A stretch of 6,724 bases of DNA from Bacteroidales bacterium (GTDB taxonomy: Bacteria; Bacteroidota; Bacteroidia; Bacteroidales; WCHB1-69): NCBI GenBank assembly GCA_017527945.1, contig JAFXPL010000047.1:1-6724 (forward strand). Reading direction: 5' to 3'. A model generated the notes under the pieces. It searched no databases. It was not told the origin of the DNA and was given only the letters and a program-made list of their open reading frames with translations. The translations under genes were made by a program, and so were the position numbers. Of this stretch, positions 1 through 5,337 are shown piece by piece. Numbering within the stretch: the first letter of the stretch is position 1; every line of letters starts with the position of its first letter.

Positions 1-1
1 A

Positions 2-376
2 TGCGGCACCCATTGGATTGATGATAAGGACGTTATCACACTGTTCGATGATGATTGCTCGTATCTGATCCATTCTGATGTTTATGTGGAAGAAAACCGG
101 TTGGATACAGATTCGTTGTTGGAAGAGCTGACCGACGAAGGATTCAAAAAATATCCTGGCGAGGTGATGTCTGACAACAGTTGGTATTTGCCGGAGGGCA
201 ACATCAATGCACATCGCAAGTGCATGGTTTACAGTACAGAGCCTTATCCGACCATGGTAGATATGGTGTTGTTGGAGGATTGTCGAACCCCTAAGTACTG
301 TGTGGTTTATGGCGTTTACGAGCAGGGCACCGGCAGCCACACGATGGACATTGTGGAGGCGATAAGGTTTCGGTAA
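2..376 (+). CDS. Hypothetical protein, 3' part only (5' end outside window)
   Basis: The frame is open from base 2 to the TAA at 374-376, giving 124 visible residues. A GTG at 86 could be called as a start, but the frame stays open upstream with similar composition, so the gene more likely begins before the window. I do not recognise the family. The visible part is acidic, rich in Asp, Glu and Tyr, has scattered Cys (for example in HRKC, LEDC and KYC), and lacks an obvious membrane segment, repeat or catalytic motif. It looks like a soluble alpha/beta domain ending in a charged IRFR tail. Base composition is clearly more AT-rich than the genes after position 700, which suggests an accessory origin. 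It converges on the PIN-domain remnant at 411-581, and hairpins fill the gap. The reading frame is secure; the function is unknown. Confidence 0.7.
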   Translation, partial: CGTHWIDDKDVITLFDDDCSYLIHSDVYVEENRLDTDSLLEELTDEGFKKYPGEVMSDNSWYLPEGNINAHRKCMVYSTEPYPTMVDMVLLEDCRTPKYCVVYGVYEQGTGSHTMDIVEAIRFR

Positions 377-383
377 ATACAGG

Positions 384-403
384 TAACAAAGCAATCTTTG
401 TTA
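384..403. terminator. Perfect 8-bp hairpin between convergent genes, possible bidirectional terminator
   Basis: TAACAAAG (384-391) and CTTTGTTA (396-403) are perfect inverted copies around a CAAT loop. The hairpin lies 7 nt after the stop of the upstream + gene and 7 nt beyond the stop of the - strand PIN remnant, the usual place for a shared terminator. Neither side has a strong U-tract and the stem is AT-rich, so intrinsic termination would be weak. The structure is seen directly; the role is inferred. Confidence 0.45.
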
Positions 404-404
404 G

Positions 405-420
405 TTCAGTTCATACTGAA
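405..420. repeat. Second short perfect inverted repeat (6-bp stem, TCAT loop)
   Basis: TTCAGT (405-410) pairs perfectly with ACTGAA (415-420) around the loop TCAT. It follows the 384-403 hairpin by one base and contains the stop codon of the - strand PIN remnant (411-413) in its loop. It may extend the terminator or mark a rearrangement junction at the truncated end of the toxin gene. A 6-bp stem could arise by chance in AT-rich DNA. Confidence 0.3.
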
Positions 421-581
421 TATAGTCTAATAGCATTTTTGATAACCATCTCATGTAGAGAAACCACACTGACATATCCCTTGTTCTCAAAGTCTTCAAT
501 AAAATCAATAATTTGTCTTGGAAGTCGCTTTTCGTCATATAGAAAATATGATAAAGCTTGAGTATCAATTAGGTATTTCAT
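411..581 (-). pseudogene. Truncated VapC-like PIN-domain toxin remnant (56 codons)
   Basis: On the - strand an ATG at 581-579 opens a 56-residue frame ending at TGA (413-411). It begins MKYLIDTQALSYFL and continues to a VSVVSLHEMVIKNA segment. These match the start and the first core strand and helix of VapC-type PIN toxins of the Bacteroidota, which usually begin like MKYLIDTH and carry a VSxxSLWEIxIK segment. Asp6 and Glu44 correspond to the first two acidic metal ligands of PIN ribonucleases. Family members are about 125-130 residues, so roughly the C-terminal half is missing, with the remaining acidic ligands. The resemblance stops just after the NAI segment, and the next few codons beyond the TGA do not resume a PIN sequence. 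No antitoxin frame is visible upstream (582-705). It is most likely a dead remnant of a type II toxin-antitoxin locus. The AT-rich composition fits acquisition by transfer. A functional short protein is possible but unlikely. Confidence 0.7.
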
Positions 582-610
582 TTAACGGTATTATTCTGTA
601 ATCAAAGGCA

Positions 611-648
611 TCTTTCGCAGAAAACCGTAACGACACTTCAGCGAAGGA
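611..648. repeat. Imperfect inverted repeat upstream of the TraB-family gene
   Basis: TCTTTCGC (611-618) and GCGAAGGA (641-648) can form an 8-bp RNA stem with one G-U pair around a 22-nt loop. It lies 24 nt upstream of the -7 box at 672. It could be an operator-like element, a leftover terminator, or chance. Nothing else supports a role. Apart from this and the promoter, I see no gene in 582-705. Confidence 0.2.
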
Positions 649-671
649 CACCAGCACGTAGAAAAAAATTG

Positions 672-680
672 TATCTTCGC
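672..680 (+). promoter_or_regulatory. Bacteroidota-type -7 box (TATCTTCGC) for the TraB-CotH unit
   Basis: TATCTTCGC differs by one base from the Bacteroidota -7 consensus TAnnTTTGC and is followed by CGC, as in the two other promoters in this window. It ends 25 nt before the ATG at 706, leaving a short leader with no Shine-Dalgarno sequence. No convincing TTG-type -33 element stands at the expected distance upstream. It would drive both 706-1593 and 1618-3642. Confidence 0.55.
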
Positions 681-705
681 CGCATCATCCTTTAACCCCT
701 ATACA

Positions 706-1593
706 ATGAACAAAAGAATCATTCCGATACTGACTGTATTGTTGTTCAGCGTGTTAGCCACTTTCGGACAGTCGCTGTTGTGGAAGGTGAGCGGCAAGAA
801 GATGAAAGCCCCTTCCTACCTGTACGGGACCTTCCACATCCAGGACGCGCGGGTAGCTTCGTTCGACACCACCGTGCTCAATGCGCTCAACCGCTGCGAG
901 GCCTTCGCCGTGGAGATTCTGTTTGACGAAATAGACTCGCGCGGCATCCAGAAGGCCATGATGATGCCCGAGGGCAAGTACCTCAACACCCTGTTGTCGC
1001 TGGAGGACTTTGCCCTGTTGGACAGCCTCTGCAAGGCAAAATTGGGCATCAGCGCCATCTTCATGAACGGCATGAAGCCTTTCTTTGTGAGCAGCACCCT
1101 GCAGCAGATGGACCTCCGGAAAGACGCCGAGGAGGCTTTGGACCTTTTCCTGCTCAAGAAAGCCCGGGAAAACGGCAAACTCTGCTACGGGCTGGAAGAC
1201 TACACGGAACAGATCAAGGCCATTGACGCCATCAGTTTGAAAGACCAGGCGGACATGCTGCGGCAATTTCTACGCGACACGGCGCAGTCGGCCCAGGAAT
1301 TCGACAAGATGCTGGATACATACCTTCGGTTCGAGCTCGACAGTCTGGTGGAGATGACACAGGACACCTCCCTCCCGAAAAAGTTCGAGAAAGTGCTGGT
1401 CAGCGACCGCAACGTCACGATGGCCAAGCGATTCGTGAAAATCACCGGCGAGCACACCTTGTTCTGCGCTGTGGGGGCTGCCCATCTCGGGGGCAAGAAG
1501 GGCGTAATCGCTTTGCTTCGCAAGAAGGGTTACACAGTGGAGCCTGTGCCGTTCGCATGGCTGCCCGCCGAGACAAACACACTGAACGAGTAA
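706..1593 (+). CDS. Exported TraB/GumN family protein (TIKI-like putative metalloprotease)
   Basis: The protein has 295 residues, typical for the bacterial TraB/GumN family. Residues 1-21 form a signal peptide (basic start, hydrophobic core, cleavage near TFG/Q), so the mature protein is periplasmic or exported. The family hallmarks are present in order: YGTFH (GTFH 41-44), Glu70 in AVEI, an LDLFLLKKA helix with GLED at 162-165, Arg235/Arg242 in the RNVTMAKR segment, and GAAHLGG (GAAH 257-260) before a C-terminal helix. The two GxxH motifs and the Glu are the residues proposed as metal-binding or catalytic in the TIKI/TraB/PrgY superfamily, whose animal TIKI members cleave Wnt. Bacterial substrates are generally unknown. 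The ATG at 706 is chosen because it starts directly at the signal peptide and follows a -7 box at 672. The CotH-type gene begins 24 nt after the stop, so the two are probably co-transcribed. Family assignment is firm; peptidase activity is inferred. Confidence 0.88.
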   Translation: MNKRIIPILTVLLFSVLATFGQSLLWKVSGKKMKAPSYLYGTFHIQDARVASFDTTVLNALNRCEAFAVEILFDEIDSRGIQKAMMMPEGKYLNTLLSLEDFALLDSLCKAKLGISAIFMNGMKPFFVSSTLQQMDLRKDAEEALDLFLLKKARENGKLCYGLEDYTEQIKAIDAISLKDQADMLRQFLRDTAQSAQEFDKMLDTYLRFELDSLVEMTQDTSLPKKFEKVLVSDRNVTMAKRFVKITGEHTLFCAVGAAHLGGKKGVIALLRKKGYTVEPVPFAWLPAETNTLNE

Positions 1594-1617
1594 AACAACG
1601 AGAAAAATTCGACTGTT

Positions 1618-3642
1618 ATGAAAAAATGGCTTCTCCTCGCAAGCGTAATCCTAAGCGCCATCGCCGTCCAAGGGCAGTTCCTCAACTCCTCGAACCTGCC
1701 CATCATCCTCATCACCACCGACAACGGGGCCAGCATCCCTGACGACCCGAAGATTGGGGCGACGATGAAGATACTCTATGTCAACGACACGACCACGAAC
1801 TACCTTTCCAACCAGAACGACAGCGCCTTCCTGAACTACAACGGCCGCATCGCCATCGAGCTGCGCGGTTCCACCTCGCAGAACCACAACAAGAAGCCCT
1901 ACGGCTTCGAGACACGCATGGCCGACGACAGCACCAACAACAACGTCTCGCTTGTCGGGCTGCCCGCCGAGAACGACTGGGTGCTGAACCCGATGAACGA
2001 CGAGCCCTCCTACGTGCGCGACAACCTCTCATACATTCTCGCCGGACAGCTCGGCCACTACGCCCCCCGCACCAAATACTGCGAGGTGATGGTCAACGGC
2101 GACTACCGCGGCCTCTACTTCCTGACCGAGAAGATCAAGATTGACGGCGACCGCGTGGACCTTGCCAAGATGGACACCGCCGACACGGAGTTGCCGAACA
2201 TCACCGGCGGCTACATCATCAAGGCCGACAAGCTCACCGGCGGCGACGTGCCCGCCTGGAGCACCCCGGCCTACGACTATTGGCAGGAGGTCGATTATAT
2301 CTTCCATGACCCCAAACCTGAGGAAATCACCATGGAGCAAGCCGACTACATCAAGACCTACTTCGGCGAAATGGAGTCCGCAGTGGCCACGCACAACCAG
2401 GATGTGAGCCACGGCTTCCCGGCCTACCTCGACATCCCCTCGTTCGTGGACTATATGATCATGGGCGAGCTCTCCTCCAACTGCGACATCTACCAGAAGA
2501 GCACCTTTTTCCACAAGGACCGCAACGGAAAGCTGCGCGCAGGTCCTGTGTGGGACTTCAACTTAGCCTACGGCTACGACTTCGGCAGCGTGGGGCGGTC
2601 GCGCCACGACGTGCTGCAGTTCGCCAACGGCGACAACACCGGCTCCGACTTCTGGCACCAGCTTTATGAGGACAACATGTTCAGCTGCCACCTCTTCCAT
2701 CGCTGGGAGGAGCTCACCGCCGAGGGGGCGCCGCTGCACTACGACCACGTCATCCACGTCATGGACAGCCTCACGGCCGTCATCACCACGGCCGTCGCCC
2801 GCGACCGCGTGCGCTGGTGGAGCATGTACGACTACAGCGACCACCTCAACACGATGAAGCAGTGGCTGCAAAACCGCTACGCCTGGCTGAACCACGAATG
2901 GGACCTCTACCGCGACTGCATCCCGTTGGACCCGCTCCCGCTGGTCATCTCCAAAATCAACTACCATCCTGCCGTGCAGCAGGGCATCAGCGCCAACGAA
3001 CTGGAGTTCATCGGCATCCTCAACCACAGCGACGACACCGTGGATGCCGCCGGAGTACACTTCCGCGAGCTCGGATTCTCATACACCTTCCCCGAAAACG
3101 CCCTGATCGCCCCGCACGAGGAGATTTTCTTAGCTTCCAACCCCACGGCATTCCAACAATGTTTCGGTAAAGACGCCTTCGGAGCCTTTGCCCGCCACCT
3201 CGACAACAAGTCGGAGCGGATTGTGCTGGCCGACGCATGGGGCAACATCATCGACGAGGTGACCTACGCCGACACGCTCCCCTGGCCTGTCAGCGCCGAT
3301 GGCCACGGCGACTTCCTCATCCTCATCGACCCAGACCTCGACAACAGCCTTCCGGAGAGCTGGATGGCGGCGGATGTCTTCGTCGGGATTTCGCAGCACT
3401 CGGTTTCCGGAAATCTGCGCGTCGGTCCGAACCCCACCGACGGCCTTCTCCGCCTCGACAGCGACAAACCGATAGAAGCCATAACCCTCACGGACATGCA
3501 AGGCCGCCTTCTGCAGCGCACCCTCGCCCACAGCGAGACCGCTGTCACGGCGGACCTCACCCCCTACCCTGCCGGTGTCTATTTCATCACGGTGGTCAGT
3601 GCGGACGGTTCGAGAACGGTGGCGAAAGTGGTGCGGCGGTAG
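1618..3642 (+). CDS. Secreted CotH-type atypical kinase with lamin-tail domain and T9SS type A sorting domain
   Basis: The 674-residue protein is built as signal peptide (1-19, AVQG/Q), CotH kinase domain (about 50-430), lamin-tail domain (about 442-590) and Por-type C-terminal sorting domain (about 600-674). CotH features are ELRGSTSQ (81-88), the segment NDWVLNP followed by VRDNL, the NGDYRGLYFLTEKIKID block, GGYIIKADK, and GPVWDFN. Asp290 (NCDIYQKS) and Asp313 (WDFN) are 23 residues apart, which matches my recollection of the two essential Asp residues of Bacillus CotH. CotH proteins are Mg-dependent, protein-kinase-like enzymes that phosphorylate secreted or spore-coat proteins. The tail has PNPTDG (604-609), a DMQGRLL turn and PAGVYF before a basic end, the pattern that directs proteins through the type IX system to the surface. 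The ATG at 1618 starts the signal peptide and has no clear Shine-Dalgarno sequence. The gene follows the TraB-like gene by 24 nt, probably as an operon. Domain calls are firm; the substrate is unknown. Confidence 0.92.
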   Translation: MKKWLLLASVILSAIAVQGQFLNSSNLPIILITTDNGASIPDDPKIGATMKILYVNDTTTNYLSNQNDSAFLNYNGRIAIELRGSTSQNHNKKPYGFETRMADDSTNNNVSLVGLPAENDWVLNPMNDEPSYVRDNLSYILAGQLGHYAPRTKYCEVMVNGDYRGLYFLTEKIKIDGDRVDLAKMDTADTELPNITGGYIIKADKLTGGDVPAWSTPAYDYWQEVDYIFHDPKPEEITMEQADYIKTYFGEMESAVATHNQDVSHGFPAYLDIPSFVDYMIMGELSSNCDIYQKSTFFHKDRNGKLRAGPVWDFNLAYGYDFGSVGRSRHDVLQFANGDNTGSDFWHQLYEDNMFSCHLFHRWEELTAEGAPLHYDHVIHVMDSLTAVITTAVARDRVRWWSMYDYSDHLNTMKQWLQNRYAWLNHEWDLYRDCIPLDPLPLVISKINYHPAVQQGISANELEFIGILNHSDDTVDAAGVHFRELGFSYTFPENALIAPHEEIFLASNPTAFQQCFGKDAFGAFARHLDNKSERIVLADAWGNIIDEVTYADTLPWPVSADGHGDFLILIDPDLDNSLPESWMAADVFVGISQHSVSGNLRVGPNPTDGLLRLDSDKPIEAITLTDMQGRLLQRTLAHSETAVTADLTPYPAGVYFITVVSADGSRTVAKVVRR

Positions 3643-3671
3643 CATCCCTCTGCGTGTGTCCAAAATTTATG

Positions 3672-3680
3672 TACTTTTGC
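3672..3680 (+). promoter_or_regulatory. Bacteroidota-type -7 box (TACTTTTGC) for the dCMP deaminase gene
   Basis: TACTTTTGC is an exact match to TAnnTTTGC and is followed by CGC. It lies 30 nt after the CotH gene's stop and ends 26 nt before the ATG at 3707. The box also decides the start: the longer frame reaching back to 3575 would begin upstream of the promoter, inside the CotH gene. No clear -33 element is visible. Confidence 0.65.
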
Positions 3681-3706
3681 CGCCGAATAAAAACAATACG
3701 AGGAAT

Positions 3707-4198
3707 ATGGAATCACAACATCATGTGCGCCCCTCTTGGGACGAATATTTCATGGAAATCGCCGACACGGTGAGCAAGCGCGCCACTTGCGACCGCGGAC
3801 GCAGCGGCTGCGTGGTGGTCCGTGACCGCCAGATTCTGGTCACCGGCTACGTCGGGTCGCCCAAAGGACTGCCCCACTGCGACGACGTGGGGCACCAACT
3901 CAAGCAGACCGTCCACGAGGACGGCACAGTGACCCAACACTGCGTGCGCATCGTCCATGCCGAGCAGAATGCCATCTGCCAGGCCGCCAAACTCGGCATC
4001 TCCCTCAACGGTGCCACCCTCTACTGCCGGATGACCCCCTGCCGCACCTGCGCCATGCTCATCATCAACTGCGGCATCACCCGCGTGGTCTGCGCCAACA
4101 AATACCACGCCGGACAAGAGTCTGAAGAGATGTTCAAAGCCGCCGGAGTACAACTAGAGTTCTTCTCCGACGAAATTGTAAAGTACGACAAACAATGA
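3707..4198 (+). CDS. Deoxycytidylate (dCMP) deaminase family protein
   Basis: The 163-residue protein has the zinc-dependent cytidine/dCMP deaminase fold. The catalytic motif HAEQNAI places the zinc-ligand His at 84 and the proton-shuttle Glu at 86. PCRTC supplies the other zinc ligands, Cys112 and Cys115. The N-terminal pattern RATCDRGRSGCVVV, then GYVGSPKGLPHCDDVGH, is diagnostic of dCMP deaminases rather than cytidine or guanine deaminases. The reaction is dCMP + H2O to dUMP + NH3 in the cytosol, supplying thymidylate synthase; many family members are activated by dCTP and inhibited by dTTP. The start at 3707 is preferred because it follows a -7 box and gives a normal family length. The same frame is open back to 3575, but that stretch overlaps the CotH coding end and is not deaminase-like. 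A weak GAGG lies just upstream of the ATG. Two nucleotides after the stop begins a heptamer array. The gene is comEB/dcd-like, but I give no symbol. Confidence 0.9.
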   Translation: MESQHHVRPSWDEYFMEIADTVSKRATCDRGRSGCVVVRDRQILVTGYVGSPKGLPHCDDVGHQLKQTVHEDGTVTQHCVRIVHAEQNAICQAAKLGISLNGATLYCRMTPCRTCAMLIINCGITRVVCANKYHAGQESEEMFKAAGVQLEFFSDEIVKYDKQ

Positions 4199-4200
4199 CA

Positions 4201-4270
4201 TTGGCCGTTGGCTGTTGGCTGTTGGCTGTTGGCCGTTGGCTGTTGGCTATTAGCTGTTAGCCGTTGGCTG
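4201..4270. repeat. Tandem heptamer array, 10 units of TTGGCTG
   Basis: Ten 7-bp units run without any length change from 4201 to 4270. Five are exactly TTGGCTG; two are TTGGCCG; one each is TTGGCTA, TTAGCTG and TTAGCCG. All variants differ by C/T or G/A transitions. The array starts 2 nt after the deaminase stop. The + strand is nearly free of A. There are no spacers, so it is not a CRISPR array. A length polymorphism by slippage would be expected. The function is unknown. Confidence 0.95.
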
Positions 4271-4281
4271 TGATTATTAAA

Positions 4282-4450
4282 CCCTCTAAACTTCTAAACT
4301 TCTAAACTTTTAACCCTCTAAACCCCTAAACTTCTAAACCTCTAAACCCCTAAACTTCTAAACCCCTAAACTTCTAAACCTCTAAACTTCTAAACCTTCT
4401 AAACCTTCTAAACCTTCTAAACTTCTAACCCATTAACCCCCTAACCCAAA
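4282..4450. repeat. Tandem octamer/nonamer array (CYYCTAAA, about 20 units) up to the next start codon
   Basis: The array is made of 8-bp units CTTCTAAA, CCTCTAAA and CCCCTAAA, mixed with 9-bp units CCCTCTAAA and CCTTCTAAA (three of the latter in a row at 4395-4421). It decays near the end (CCCATTAA, CCCCCTAA, CCCAAA) right before the ATG at 4451. It lies in a 180-nt stretch (4273-4452) with no G on the + strand. Each unit carries TAA on the + strand, and most carry TAG on the - strand; because the period is mainly 8, all frames are stopped on both strands, so the array is non-coding. Any promoter for the downstream gene would have to lie in or before it. None matching TAnnTTTG is visible here. 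Confidence 0.95.
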
Positions 4451-5227
4451 ATGAGCACCTTCCTTTGGGAATCCATCGCTTTCGGCCCGATACACAGCAG
4501 ACGTCTGGGCCAGTCGCTCGGCATCAATCTCATGCCGGTCGATGAAAAAATCTGCACGTTCAACTGTCTCTACTGCGAGTGCGGCTGGACTTTGGAAAAG
4601 AACCTCAACGCCCGCGCCCCTTATCCGCTGGAGACGGTCATGGAGGCCATAGAGCGCAAGCTGGCCGACTGCCGCGAGCACGGCACACCGGTTGACAGCA
4701 TCACGTTCTCCGGCAACGGCGAGCCGACGCTTTACCCCTGGTTCGACCAAGTGATTGACCAGCTGCTGGTTTTGCGCGACCGCTACTATCCCGACGCGGT
4801 GATCACCTGCCTGTCGAACGCCACGCAGCTCTACCGTCCGGAAATCATACGCGCCCTGCAGCGCATCGAAAACCCGATGCTGAAGTTAGACGCCGGATCG
4901 CAGTCCATGCTCGACACCCTGAACGCCCCCATTGTGCCCGTCGATATCGAGCAGGTTACCGAACAGCTCTGCGCTTTCAACGGGGACCTCGTCATCCAGA
5001 CGATGTTCCTCAGCGGCGAGCGCGACGGCCGCGTGTTCGACAACTCTGTGGATCCGGAATGGTCGCAGTGGCTCGAACGCATCCGCCGCATCCGTCCCAA
5101 ACGCATCGTCATCTACTCCCTCGACCGCGAGACACCCGCCCTGCAGCTCCACAAGTTCGACAAGGCATACTTAGACGGCATCGCCGAGAATCTGCGCGAA
5201 GAGGGCTTCCATGCCGAAGCGTACTGA
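4451..5227 (+). CDS. Radical SAM protein, short COG0731 (wyosine synthetase-like) type
   Basis: The 258-residue protein begins with FGPIHSRRLGQSLGINL (11-27), the signature opening of COG0731-like radical SAM proteins. A CxxxCxxC cluster follows (Cys35, Cys39, Cys42, with Cys44 next to it) to bind the 4Fe-4S centre that cleaves S-adenosylmethionine. FSGNGEPTL (86-94) is the SAM-binding GGE-type motif, and a predicted radical SAM barrel continues to about 230. Archaeal relatives make the tricyclic base wyosine in tRNA-Phe. Bacterial members such as this lack the C-terminal wyosine domain and have no assigned substrate, so the activity is left open. The ATG at 4451 is the first plausible start and directly precedes the conserved opening. 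There is no Shine-Dalgarno sequence, only the end of a G-free repeat array. It is transcribed either from inside the arrays or by read-through from the deaminase gene. The superfamily call is firm; the function is uncertain. Confidence 0.88.
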   Translation: MSTFLWESIAFGPIHSRRLGQSLGINLMPVDEKICTFNCLYCECGWTLEKNLNARAPYPLETVMEAIERKLADCREHGTPVDSITFSGNGEPTLYPWFDQVIDQLLVLRDRYYPDAVITCLSNATQLYRPEIIRALQRIENPMLKLDAGSQSMLDTLNAPIVPVDIEQVTEQLCAFNGDLVIQTMFLSGERDGRVFDNSVDPEWSQWLERIRRIRPKRIVIYSLDRETPALQLHKFDKAYLDGIAENLREEGFHAEAY

Positions 5228-5328
5228 CCATCAGGCGGCGTGGACATTCATGCCCAATCCCCACATTTCACTATCCTTCCCTTATCGAATCCCAAAAAAT
5301 GATGATGCACCCTTTCGCCACAGGGGTG

Positions 5329-5337
5329 TATTTTTGC
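5329..5337 (+). promoter_or_regulatory. Bacteroidota-type -7 box (TATTTTTGC) for the porin-like gene
   Basis: TATTTTTGC matches TAnnTTTGC exactly, is followed by CGC, and ends 19 nt before the ATG at 5357. It sits in the 129-nt gap after the radical SAM gene, which otherwise shows no gene. No clear -33 element and no Shine-Dalgarno sequence are visible. Confidence 0.65.

Noticed and set aside
582..705. Antitoxin gene upstream of the PIN remnant
   Set aside because: On the - strand no frame has a usable start and antitoxin-like sequence running to the toxin start; the frames are short and broken.
754..1266. - strand frame opposite the TraB-family gene
   Set aside because: It is a shadow frame; the + strand carries all family motifs and a signal peptide.
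2029..3663. Several long - strand frames opposite the CotH gene (2029-2514, 2563-3060, 3130-3663)
   Set aside because: They are antisense to well-defined CotH, lamin-tail and sorting domains and encode Val/Ala/Gly/His-rich sequence with no recognisable domain or start signal.
4201..4450. Possible CRISPR array
   Set aside because: The repeats are 7-9 bp and directly tandem, with no unique spacers and no cas genes.
4282..4450. Telomere-like sequence (CCCTAAA resembles plant telomere repeats)
   Set aside because: The array is internal, degenerate, mostly of period 8 and flanked by clearly bacterial genes; the resemblance is coincidental.
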